Assembly: GCF_018373095.1 (NCBI RefSeq)
Contig: NZ_JAHAHT010000018.1
Span: 1-26,014, forward strand
DNA length: 26,014 nucleotides
Source: Haemophilus parahaemolyticus
GTDB taxonomy: Bacteria > Pseudomonadota > Gammaproteobacteria > Enterobacterales > Pasteurellaceae
Direction: 5' to 3'
The position numbers and the translations under genes are program-made. Below are positions 1 through 6,582 of this stretch, piece by piece; positions within the stretch are counted from its first letter, which is position 1; each line of letters opens with the position of its first letter. Below the pieces are notes generated by a model. It saw only the letters and a list, made by a program, of their open reading frames with translations, had not been told where the DNA came from and ran no database searches.

Positions 1-1075
1 TCATTACAAGCCAGTGTTGCACACCGATATAATTCACAATGGTATCAGCAAGAATTTTGCTTGCTCCCGTTTCTTTGAGCACGATACCAAGCACCAATCC
101 ACCCCCGAAGAGCATTAACACGCCCCATTCGGTACGATCTTGAATTTCTGACCAAGTTGCAGTGTGGGTAATGCAAAGGATAATAACTGCGGTCATTGCC
201 ACTACCGCATCGAAGTTTTTGATGGGTTGGCTAAGCTCTAATACTGAACGGATAAACGGTTCTAACCAGCTGCCGAAAACAAGGAAAAAGGCAGCAATCA
301 CAAACACAGCAAGGGTGATTTTACGTTTGCTAGTAAGCGGAATTTCTTCGAGTAAAATTTCAAACGGCACATTGAAGTTAGGACGAAGTACGATAAGCAG
401 GCTAAACACCATGCCAATCATCAATAAAATAGCGACAGGCATTCCGTAGAAGAGCCATTCTGAGAAAGTGATTTTAAGTTGAGAGGCTAAAATCGCATTG
501 GGTGCAGAGCCTGTGAGTGTCCCGATGCCCCCGATGCTGGCACTAAATGCAACACCAAGTAACACAAAAACATACAATGCACGGTTGGTTTTAAGATCAA
601 CTTTTTTCAAAATGCCGAGGGTTAAAGGCAACATCATAGCCGCAACGGCGGTGTTGTTGATAAACAGAGAAAGCCCTGCCGTGGCAGCAAAAAGGTAGAG
701 TACGGTAAGTTTAAGATTTCCGCGTGCGAGGCGGATAATGTGATTGGCAATCCAGAGGTCGAGTTTTTGAATGTTCATTACCGCAGCCAGAACGAATCCA
801 CCAAAGAACATAAAAATGATAGGTTCGGAGAAGGGGGCAAATGCCGCTTTGGTCGGCAAGACATTCAGCCCAATTGCCAGAATAGGTACCATTAGCGAGG
901 TAACAGTAATATTAAAAGCTTCCGTGAGCCATAATATCCCGATAAAGATGAGTAACGCTAAGCCCCGATTTTCCGTCGGTGTGAATGGCAGCATCTTGAT
1001 GAGGGCTAAAAACAGCAGGAAGTCTAAGGCTAATATCATATAGCCCCTTGTTGGATTTTTTGTTGTGCTTGACAT
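1..1075 (-). CDS. DASS (SLC13) family sodium-coupled anion symporter, partial
   Basis: Inner-membrane carrier of the divalent anion:Na+ symporter family, which imports di- and tricarboxylates or sulfate. The reading frame is open from the ATG at 1075 to the window edge (358 codons), so the C-terminal part is missing. A good ribosome site (AAGGAGT) lies 6 bases upstream of the ATG, which fixes the start. The protein is a chain of hydrophobic segments. Family signatures visible are the first re-entrant hairpin motif INNTAVAAMMLPL (the SNT-type substrate motif, here with Ile in place of Ser) and GSAPNAI, which matches the conserved G(T/S)xPNA(I) sodium-site loop. The substrate cannot be read from sequence. 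The gene is divergent from the tRNA-Ser gene. Confidence 0.85.
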   Translation of the reverse strand, partial: MSSTTKNPTRGYMILALDFLLFLALIKMLPFTPTENRGLALLIFIGILWLTEAFNITVTSLMVPILAIGLNVLPTKAAFAPFSEPIIFMFFGGFVLAAVMNIQKLDLWIANHIIRLARGNLKLTVLYLFAATAGLSLFINNTAVAAMMLPLTLGILKKVDLKTNRALYVFVLLGVAFSASIGGIGTLTGSAPNAILASQLKITFSEWLFYGMPVAILLMIGMVFSLLIVLRPNFNVPFEILLEEIPLTSKRKITLAVFVIAAFFLVFGSWLEPFIRSVLELSQPIKNFDAVVAMTAVIILCITHTATWSEIQDRTEWGVLMLFGGGLVLGIVLKETGASKILADTIVNYIGVQHWLVM

Positions 1076-1341
1076 ACGAAACTCCTTATTATTTTGTTGG
1101 AAAAAATTGTATGCAATTTGAACATAACAAAAATTTTTAAAATGTAAATAGTTTTTAACAAATATTAGAAAATTTATCGCAAACGTTTACTTTTTTTATT
1201 AAGAAAGATTTACATTTAAGTTGATAGGACTGCAGAGTAAATAAACAACAAATTGAATAAAAAGAAATCTCTTGAATAGAAAGTTGTAAAATTTTATTTA
1301 CTCATTATTAAAATTCGATTATCATTTTGCCCGTTTTCAAC
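1076..1341. other. AT-rich intergenic region between the symporter gene and tRNA-Ser
   Basis: About 265 bp, very AT-rich, with no convincing ORF. It must hold divergent promoters for the symporter (leftward) and the tRNA (rightward). A possible tRNA promoter is TTTACT (1299-1304) with a 17-base spacer and TATCAT (near 1320-1325), but the match is weak. I see no clear operator or repeat. Confidence 0.4.
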
Positions 1342-1430
1342 GGAGGAATGGTCGAGTGGTTGAAGGCACCGGTCTTGAAAACCGGCGAGGGTTTACGCCC
1401 TCCGTGAGTTCGAATCTCACTTCCTCCGCC
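1342..1430 (+). tRNA. tRNA-Ser (anticodon UGA)
   Basis: A full class II cloverleaf can be drawn. The acceptor arms are GGAGGAA (1342-1348) and TTCCTCC (1421-1427). The anticodon stem is 1369-1373/1381-1385 with loop CTTGAAA and anticodon TGA at 1376-1378. A long variable arm (1386-1403) is typical of tRNA-Ser. The T arm is GTGAG-TTCGAAT-CTCAC (1404-1420) and the discriminator is G1428. The encoded end is CCC rather than CCA, because the gene runs directly into a second copy of its own 3' half (1431-1475), and only that second copy ends in CCA. The tRNA therefore needs either unusual 3' trimming plus CCA addition, or folding with the distal copy. Confidence 0.92.
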
Positions 1431-1475
1431 CGAGGGTTTACGCCCTCCGTGAGTTCGAATCTCACTTCCTCCGCC
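1386..1475 (+). repeat. Exact 2 x 45-bp tandem duplication of the tRNA-Ser 3' half
   Basis: Positions 1386-1430 and 1431-1475 are identical over 45 bp. The unit begins just after the anticodon stem and contains the variable arm, T arm, 3' acceptor strand, discriminator and CC. Only the downstream copy is followed by A (1476), giving an encoded CCA. The breakpoints coincide with tRNA structural borders, as expected of a tRNA attachment-site identity segment, although replication slippage would give the same result. No integrase lies nearby in the window. Confidence 0.95.
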
Positions 1476-1485
1476 ATCAAATTAG

Positions 1486-1520
1486 AAACCCCGCAGCGAA
1501 TGTTGCGGGGTTTTGTTTTA
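1486..1520 (+). terminator. Rho-independent terminator after tRNA-Ser
   Basis: CCCCGCA (1489-1495) pairs with TGCGGGG (1504-1510) across an 8-base loop, followed by TTTTGTTTT. It lies 10 bp past the second tRNA half, so the primary transcript includes both 3' halves. Confidence 0.85.
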
Positions 1521-1600
1521 TAGCTAAACTATGATTGGCTGGTAGATTCTAGTCAGAAAAAAGGCATATTCGTGCTGTTTTCTATTTATGCACCATTCCT

Positions 1601-2374
1601 CTACATAGCAACAATAACGCAGTCTGCAACACTTTTAGCATTAGATTGAGCAGTAACTGCAGAAGCTCTGTTACCAATTGGTCCTACAAAGACACGGTTC
1701 CAATCAGCACCACTAACAATACGGGCATTAAATCCAGCCATAGCAAGGCGAGCCTGCATATTTTCAGCTTGGGCTTTATTTTTAAATGCACCACATTGCA
1801 AACCAAAGCTACCAGCTTTAGGTTGTGAAGCTGCCATTTTTTCTTCTTTTAACTTATTCTTCTCTTCTTCAGATTTTTTAGCAAGCTCTTGCTGTTTTTT
1901 TAATTCTGCCTGTTTACGCTTTTCTTCAGCTTGCTTTTGCTCATGCACTTTTTGTTCTGTGAGTTCAACATCCTCTGAAACAGCAGAATCTATAGTATCT
2001 TCAACTTCAGATTGATTGGCTAAGAGACGAGCAGCCTCTTCTTGTTGACGTTTTTCTTCAAGCTGCTTGAGTTGCTCTTTTGAAAGTGAGATGCCTTTTT
2101 CTTGAATCTTGCTTGCATCCGTAATCACCTCACGAGTTTCTAAGTCTCGGATATAACTATACACTTCCTCTGGGCGGCTTGGTAAATTGGTGTTTTGTGG
2201 AATGGATTGCACCGTAACTTGCTTTGGCACTGGAATCGTTGGTGCTGGCGCATTCTCTTTTAATAACCATAATCCCAAACCAAGTGCTAGTAAAAGCACA
2301 ATAATAATTGATAAAACAGTAGAAATACTCATACCTTTACTTTTTTTGGGGCGAGCCATTGAACTTCGTGCCAT
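1601..2374 (-). CDS. ftsN: FtsN-like cell division protein with C-terminal SPOR domain
   Basis: Bitopic inner-membrane protein with the FtsN layout: a short basic cytoplasmic tail, one membrane segment (about residues 17-38), a long Lys/Glu/Gln-rich, probably helical linker (about 75-175) and a C-terminal SPOR domain (about 185-257). SPOR domains bind glycan strands stripped of stem peptides at the division septum, and FtsN triggers constriction. I chose the ATG at 2374 (protein begins MARSSMARPKKSK) with AAGG 11 bases upstream. The same frame opens at a TTG at 2392 (six more residues), and another ATG lies at 2359. The SPOR core is recognisable in FGLQCGAFKNKAQAENMQAR and RVFVGPIGNRASA. FtsN is the best name from architecture, but other SPOR proteins (DamX, DedD types) share it. 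Confidence 0.75.
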   Translation of the reverse strand: MARSSMARPKKSKGMSISTVLSIIIVLLLALGLGLWLLKENAPAPTIPVPKQVTVQSIPQNTNLPSRPEEVYSYIRDLETREVITDASKIQEKGISLSKEQLKQLEEKRQQEEAARLLANQSEVEDTIDSAVSEDVELTEQKVHEQKQAEEKRKQAELKKQQELAKKSEEEKNKLKEEKMAASQPKAGSFGLQCGAFKNKAQAENMQARLAMAGFNARIVSGADWNRVFVGPIGNRASAVTAQSNAKSVADCVIVAM

Positions 2375-2478
2375 ATTCTTACTAACCTTCAAATAAAAAT
2401 AATAATGGTAGATTCTACTGAAAAATATACCGCTTGCCTATTAAACGATAGAGATCATATTGAAAATATTGTAAATTT

Positions 2479-2930
2479 TTATTTATTTTCCCATTTTTTT
2501 GAATGTTGAAGATAAATCATCTCCGCTCCTTGCCACACACCGTGGTCGAAACAATAAGTATATTTCATTGGAATGCGAAAGAGCGGTCGATTTTTAAAAA
2601 GATTTTGCAAAAGCGGATGTTTAAGTAATTCCGCTTGTTCGTTATAACTTTGTTGGTCGCTGATTTCAATCAACACGTTGGGTTCAGCTAGTAACACTTT
2701 TTCAAGAGAAAATTTTTGTGCCGTAAGCGGTATTTTTAGCGGGGTTAAGCCAAGCAGATTAAGCAAGGTTGGATATTGAGGGAAATAACCTTCCACAATG
2801 CCTGTGTCTGAAAGTATCAGCGTGTCGGTAAGCGGTAGATTTAGCTGGGTGCAAGTTCTGTGCTGTTTTCAGCGTAAACAAAAGTGGAAGTACCGAGTAA
2901 AATCGCGGTAGTAATTAAGTTTTGTTTCAT
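2479..2930 (-). pseudogene. Decayed periplasmic metal/siderophore-binding protein gene
   Basis: A good start (ATG at 2930, GAGG 9 bases upstream) opens a typical signal peptide (MKQNLITTAILLGTSTFVYA) that stops after 29 codons. In a shifted frame, coding resumes as LNLPLTDTLILSDTGIV... and runs to the stop at 2479. That part resembles only the C-terminal lobe of helical-backbone metal receptors (FecB/BtuF/HmuT type): 'LLNLLGL', 'LEKVLLAEPNVLIEIS' and 'ELLKHPLLQNLFKNRPLFRIP' fit the ending in which the receptor lists its last lobe before a final aromatic helix. An intact protein would be near 300 residues, and here only about 140 codons remain. The gene is therefore broken by at least one frameshift plus loss of the N-terminal lobe. 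The signal-peptide end and the C-lobe lie close together, implying an internal deletion. Confidence 0.75.
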
Positions 2931-2940
2931 AATGTAATCC

Positions 2941-2956
2941 CTCATTTTAAAATGAG
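2941..2956. repeat. Perfect 16-bp palindrome upstream of the pseudogene
   Basis: CTCATTTTAAAATGAG is its own reverse complement. It covers the ribosome-site side of the pseudogene's leader and is followed by an imperfect GCGTT/AACGC inverted repeat (2956-2975). It could be an old operator; it does not match a Fur box well. Confidence 0.5.
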
Positions 2957-3088
2957 CGTTATTTTGACACAACGCCAAAGGCTTTCCTAGTTCATAATTT
3001 TCATTCCTTTTGTAAATGCTATTTATTTTGCAAAAGAACGTGATATTCCCACCGCTTTTTTCGCCTTTATCGAAACTTATGTTTCAAG

Positions 3089-3094
3089 TATAAT
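3089..3094 (+). promoter_or_regulatory. Putative -10 element for glyQ
   Basis: A consensus TATAAT lies 33 bp before the glyQ ATG. The hexamer 17 bp upstream (TTTATC) is a poor -35 match, so this is a likely but unproven promoter. Confidence 0.4.
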
Positions 3095-3127
3095 GTCGCT
3101 ATTTTTCATCACATTAGATACAAGATT

Positions 3128-4036
3128 ATGAGCACAAAATTTAACGTAAAAACATTCCAAGGTATGATTTTAGCCCTGCAAGAATATTGGGCAAACCAAG
3201 GCTGCACCATTGTGCAACCTTTTGATATGGAAGTGGGCGCAGGTACCTCTCACCCAATGACCGCATTGCGTGCATTAGGTCCAGAACCCATGGCATTTGC
3301 TTATGTGCAACCTTCACGCCGCCCGACCGATGGTCGTTATGGCGAAAATCCAAACCGTTTACAACATTATTATCAATTCCAAGTGGTAATCAAACCTTCT
3401 CCAGATAATATTCAAGAACTTTATTTAGGCTCGCTTGAAATGCTTGGTTTCGATCCGACCAAAAACGACATTCGTTTCGTAGAAGATAACTGGGAAAACC
3501 CAACCTTAGGCGCATGGGGCTTGGGCTGGGAAGTGTGGCTAAACGGCATGGAAGTGACTCAATTTACCTATTTCCAACAAGTGGGCGGCTTAGAATGTAA
3601 ACCTGTAACGGGCGAGGTGACTTACGGTTTAGAGCGTTTGGCCATGTACATTCAAGGCGTAGATTCTGTGTATGACCTAGTTTGGTCTGACGGCCCATTA
3701 GGCAAAACCACTTATGGCGATGTTTTCCATCAAAATGAAGTTGAGCAATCAACCTATAACTTTGAACACGCAAACACAGATTTCTTATTCTACTGCTTCG
3801 ATCAATACGAAAAAGAGGCACAAGAGTTATTATCCCTAGAAAAACCGTTACCATTGCCAGCTTATGAGCGTATTTTGAAAGCGGCACACAGCTTTAACTT
3901 GTTAGATGCACGTAAAGCAATTTCGGTAACCGAACGCCAACGCTATATTTTACGCATTCGTGCCTTAACCAAAGGCGTGGCTGAAGCTTATTATGCAAGC
4001 CGTGAAGCCTTAGGTTTCCCTGGTTGTAAAAAATAA
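3128..4036 (+). CDS. glyQ: Glycine--tRNA ligase alpha subunit
   Basis: Catalytic alpha subunit of the bacterial alpha2beta2 glycyl-tRNA synthetase, which charges tRNA-Gly in the cytoplasm. The 302-residue length is normal. Highly conserved family stretches are visible: the N-terminal 'FQGMILALQEYWANQGC', 'GAGTSHPMTALRALGPEP', 'QPSRRPTDGRYGENPNRLQ' and 'GLGWEVWLNGMEVTQFTYFQQ', the last two contributing to the class II active site. The enzyme needs the beta subunit (GlyS). No glyS or part of it lies downstream; instead a 290-bp hairpin-rich gap leads to ychF. The ribosome site before the ATG is weak. Confidence 0.97.
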   Translation: MSTKFNVKTFQGMILALQEYWANQGCTIVQPFDMEVGAGTSHPMTALRALGPEPMAFAYVQPSRRPTDGRYGENPNRLQHYYQFQVVIKPSPDNIQELYLGSLEMLGFDPTKNDIRFVEDNWENPTLGAWGLGWEVWLNGMEVTQFTYFQQVGGLECKPVTGEVTYGLERLAMYIQGVDSVYDLVWSDGPLGKTTYGDVFHQNEVEQSTYNFEHANTDFLFYCFDQYEKEAQELLSLEKPLPLPAYERILKAAHSFNLLDARKAISVTERQRYILRIRALTKGVAEAYYASREALGFPGCKK

Positions 4037-4094
4037 TTGTAAAAATGACGGTTGAACGGTTGATAAGCTTGTCAACTCATTAGTCATTTTACAA
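4037..4094 (+). terminator. Long stem-loop after glyQ, possible bidirectional terminator
   Basis: TTGTAAAAATGAC (4037-4049) pairs with GTCATTTTACAA (4083-4094) with one bulge, and inside this GTTGA and TCAAC (4059-4075) form a second stem. It begins right at the glyQ stop codon. The U-rich arm makes termination plausible, but the structure is longer than a canonical intrinsic terminator. Confidence 0.5.
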
Positions 4095-4326
4095 TCTTCG
4101 ACTAATATCACTTTCTTTCCTTGTGGGAGAAAGATAGCCAGAGGATTCGTTTAGAATCTATAGGTAGAGAGAGATAAAAACAGAGACGAATATGAATTTC
4201 GTCAATGAGCGGTTAATTTTAACGGCTTCCCCCGCTCCCGAATTTTACTTCTAAGAAGTGAAATTTCCCCTTTTCCACCATGGAAGAGGGGAAAATGAGG
4301 AGAGGACATATTTATAAGGAAAAATC
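4095..4326 (+). promoter_or_regulatory. Hairpin-rich leader region upstream of ychF
   Basis: No ORF is supported. Two adjacent strong hairpins lie just before the ychF ribosome site: AATTTTACTTC/GAAGTGAAATT (4241-4251/4255-4265) and TTTCCCCTTTTCC/GGAAGAGGGGAAA (4264-4276/4282-4294). The second has 13-nt arms and a 5-base loop. The ychF ribosome site (AAGGA, 4316-4320) follows 22 bp later. There is no U-run, so these are not simple terminators; they could be an mRNA-stabilising or dispersed palindromic element. Confidence 0.55.
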
Positions 4327-5418
4327 ATGGGATTTAAATGTGGTATCGTGGGTTTACCTAACGTGGGTAAATCAACTCTTTTTAATGCATTAACTAAAGC
4401 AGGTATTGAGGCGGCAAACTATCCGTTCTGTACCATCGAACCAAATACTGGCGTGGTGCCAATGCCTGACCCGCGTTTAGATGCATTAGCGGAAATTGTT
4501 AAACCTGAACGCGTATTACCTACCACGATGGAATTTGTGGATATCGCAGGCTTAGTGGCAGGTGCGAGCAAAGGCGAGGGCTTGGGTAACAAATTCTTAG
4601 CGAACATCCGCGAAACAGACGCAATTGGTCACGTAGTGCGTTGTTTTGAAAACGATGACATTGTACACGTTGCAGGTAAAATCGACCCGCTTGATGACAT
4701 CGAAACTATCAACACCGAATTAGCCTTAGCCGACTTAGACAGCTGCGAGCGTGCGATCCAACGTTTACAAAAACGTGCAAAAGGTGGCGATAAAGAAGCG
4801 AAATTCGAGCTTTCAGTAATGGAAAAAATCTTACCTGTGCTTGAAAATGCAGGTATGATCCGTTCAGTAGCTTTAGATAAAGACGAGTTACACGCAATCA
4901 AAGGCTACAATTTCTTAACCTTAAAACCAACGATGTACATTGCGAATGTAAACGAAGATGGGTTTGGAAACAATCCATACTTAGACAAAGTGCGTGAGTT
5001 CGCCGCAAAAGAAGGTTCAGTGGTTGTGCCTGTGTGTGCAGCAATCGAAGCGGAAATCGCAGAATTAGACGATAATGAAAAAACTGAATTTTTACAAGAT
5101 TTAGGCATTGAAGAACCTGGTTTGAACCGTGTAATCCGTGCAGGCTATGCGTTGTTAAATCTGCAAACTTACTTCACTGCAGGCGTGAAAGAAGTACGTG
5201 CGTGGACAGTTTCTGTCGGTGCAACTGCACCAAAAGCAGCAGCGGTTATCCACACCGATTTCGAAAAAGGTTTTATTCGTGCGGAAGTGATTGCTTACGA
5301 TGATTTCATTCAATTCAAAGGCGAAAACGGCGCGAAAGAAGCAGGTAAATGGCGTCTAGAAGGAAAAGATTACATCGTGCAAGATGGTGATGTAATGCAC
5401 TTCCGCTTTAACGTGTAA
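4327..5418 (+). CDS. ychF: Redox-responsive ATPase/GTPase YchF (OLA1 family)
   Basis: Universally conserved Obg-related P-loop protein that associates with ribosomes and is linked to translation and the oxidative stress response. Length is 363 residues, as in E. coli. The P-loop GLPNVGKST is at residues 9-17, the Switch/G3 region 'DIAGLVAGASKGEGLGNKFL' near 72-91, and the G4 position reads NVNE (about 206-209), not NKxD, which is the feature that gives YchF/OLA1 its ATP preference. A C-terminal TGS domain covers about residues 280-360. AAGGA lies 6 bases before the ATG. In many gamma-proteobacteria ychF follows pth, but here it follows glyQ. Confidence 0.97.
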   Translation: MGFKCGIVGLPNVGKSTLFNALTKAGIEAANYPFCTIEPNTGVVPMPDPRLDALAEIVKPERVLPTTMEFVDIAGLVAGASKGEGLGNKFLANIRETDAIGHVVRCFENDDIVHVAGKIDPLDDIETINTELALADLDSCERAIQRLQKRAKGGDKEAKFELSVMEKILPVLENAGMIRSVALDKDELHAIKGYNFLTLKPTMYIANVNEDGFGNNPYLDKVREFAAKEGSVVVPVCAAIEAEIAELDDNEKTEFLQDLGIEEPGLNRVIRAGYALLNLQTYFTAGVKEVRAWTVSVGATAPKAAAVIHTDFEKGFIRAEVIAYDDFIQFKGENGAKEAGKWRLEGKDYIVQDGDVMHFRFNV

Positions 5419-5432
5419 TTGTAAAAAGTAAT

Positions 5433-5485
5433 AAAAAAACAGCCGCTTGTAGTACTTATCATAGTCATTCAGTGGCTGTTTTTTA
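5433..5485. terminator. Bidirectional terminator between ychF and the nitroreductase gene
   Basis: The arms AAAAAACAGCCGCT and AGTGGCTGTTTTTT are at 5434-5447 and 5471-5484. The A-run on one side and T-run on the other let it serve both converging genes. The left arm contains ACAAGCGGC when read on the minus strand, one mismatch from an uptake-signal core. Confidence 0.8.
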
Positions 5486-5492
5486 TTAATAA

Positions 5493-6131
5493 TTAACCTC
5501 TAAACCCTGTCCCATCATTCCACGAAACCGTATATTCTAATGGCAATCGAACGCTTGGAATAGGTGTGGTTGCGGCTTTGCCGATAGCAAGCAACATCAC
5601 GGGTGCATAACGCTTGCTATCTACTTCTAAGGTATTCATCACTGCATCACGGTCAAAAATGCCGATAGCGTGAGTGTCGTATCCTTTATCTTTGGCGACT
5701 AACATTAATTGCATTGTGGCAAGGCTGGTGTCGATAAGCACTTGATCGCGGATTTCTACGTCACTTGATTTGTCGTGTAATCCTAATAAGAAGTTGTATA
5801 AATTATCGCGAAATTGTGGCATTAAACAGCCTTTTTCAACGGAGTAATCTAAAATATCACCCAATACCTTTTGATATTCTAAATCGGCTAATACTAGAAT
5901 AACCGCTGAAGCACTTTCACAAGGCGGGGCATTGTGCCCCACAAAACCAAGTAACTGTTTTTTCTTTTCCGCATCATCAACTATCACATAACGCCAAGGT
6001 TGTAAGTTTGCTTTTGAAGGGGCAAGTTGAGCAATGGTGAGCATTTCTGCCATCTCTTCACGGCTAATTTTTACATTTGGATTAAACATTTTGATGGTTT
6101 TGCGAGCTTCAATAACTTTGGTAAGATCCAT
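5493..6131 (-). CDS. Nitroreductase family flavoprotein
   Basis: FMN-dependent NAD(P)H oxidoreductase of the nitroreductase superfamily, about 212 residues. The N-terminal 'EARKTIKMFNP' matches the phosphate-binding R(R/K)S(I/V)R.F signature, 'LAPSKANLQPWRYVIVDD' matches APSxxNxQPWxF, and the C-terminal 'GIFDRDAVMNTLEV' through 'PVMLLAIGKA' matches the second flavin-contact region. I chose the ATG at 6131 because GGAGA lies 6 bases upstream; an in-frame ATG at 6173 would add 14 residues without a better site. The physiological substrate cannot be told from sequence. The gene lies downstream of the sapF remnant on the same strand. Confidence 0.88.
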   Translation of the reverse strand: MDLTKVIEARKTIKMFNPNVKISREEMAEMLTIAQLAPSKANLQPWRYVIVDDAEKKKQLLGFVGHNAPPCESASAVILVLADLEYQKVLGDILDYSVEKGCLMPQFRDNLYNFLLGLHDKSSDVEIRDQVLIDTSLATMQLMLVAKDKGYDTHAIGIFDRDAVMNTLEVDSKRYAPVMLLAIGKAATTPIPSVRLPLEYTVSWNDGTGFRG

Positions 6132-6228
6132 TTTTCTCTCCTTAAGCGGTTGGTTTTTTGTGAAATTTTGCAAATAGTATATGCCTCAAGGAAAGCAACT
6201 CAAATACCTCTCTCTGGGCAAATATACC

Positions 6229-6467
6229 CTATTTCTGCCACGCCTCTACAGTTAATTTTTTACCAAAATGGCTTTTAATTAACCGTTCGGTAATCGCATA
6301 TTGTGGGTTTAACAGCACCTCTTTGGTTGCCCCATATTCCAGCGTTTCACGGCGATTAAGCGTAAAAGAAACTGCCTTTACCGCATAAAAATCTTGCTGA
6401 TAAAAAAGCTGGTGCGTTCCATAAAACATTTGCTTAACTGCTTTTTTACACCATTTTCAGTACACAT
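6229..6467 (-). pseudogene. sapF: Internally deleted sapF remnant (peptide ABC transporter ATPase)
   Basis: The 66 codons from 6429 to 6229 join two distant parts of SapF, the ATPase of the Sap antimicrobial-peptide/haem importer. Residues 1-31 (…QLFYQQDFYAVKAVSFTLNR) match the SapF N-terminus just before the Walker A loop. Residues 32-66 (…LLNPQYAITERLIKSHFGKK…) match the extreme C-terminus (E. coli SapF ends with TKRLIAGHFGEALTADAWR). About 200 codons, including Walker A, signature and Walker B, are gone. A shifted frame upstream, from an ATG at 6467, reads KKQLSKCF, resembling the SapF start 'RNLSKTF', so a frameshift is also present. It cannot encode a working ATPase. An intact sapF could exist elsewhere. 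Confidence 0.75.
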
Positions 6468-6480
6468 TTTAAACGGTCGC

Positions 6481-6498
6481 GAGGGAGTATACTCCCTC
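6481..6498. repeat. Perfect 18-bp palindrome
   Basis: GAGGGAGTATACTCCCTC equals its own reverse complement. It sits between the sapF remnant and the lipoprotein gene, about 85 bp before the latter's start, and is followed two bases later by a second inverted repeat. It may be an operator, a hairpin end or a mobile-DNA scar. Confidence 0.85.
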
Positions 6499-6500
6499 TT

Positions 6501-6522
6501 GTTCTCTCTTTACAGAGAGAAC
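6501..6522. repeat. Inverted repeat with 9-bp arms
   Basis: GTTCTCTCT (6501-6509) and AGAGAGAAC (6514-6522) are perfectly complementary around TTAC. It forms a stable hairpin but has no following U-run on either strand, so a terminator is unlikely. Confidence 0.85.
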
Positions 6523-6582
6523 GAAACGCCTTAAAGAAAAAAATTTTTTAACTCTACATTTCTGTATTTAATAGGATCTTAT

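Noticed and set aside
162..1043. Three open stretches on the plus strand
   Set aside because: They lie antisense to the DASS symporter frame, lack ribosome sites and have low-complexity Ser/Ile/Lys-rich translations; the minus-strand frame has clear family motifs.
4118..4130. A 13-bp word (CCTTGTGGGAGA plus one base) that recurs inverted at 22965-22978
   Set aside because: Two short, imperfect copies in 26 kb are not enough to call a dispersed repeat; a genome-wide count would decide.
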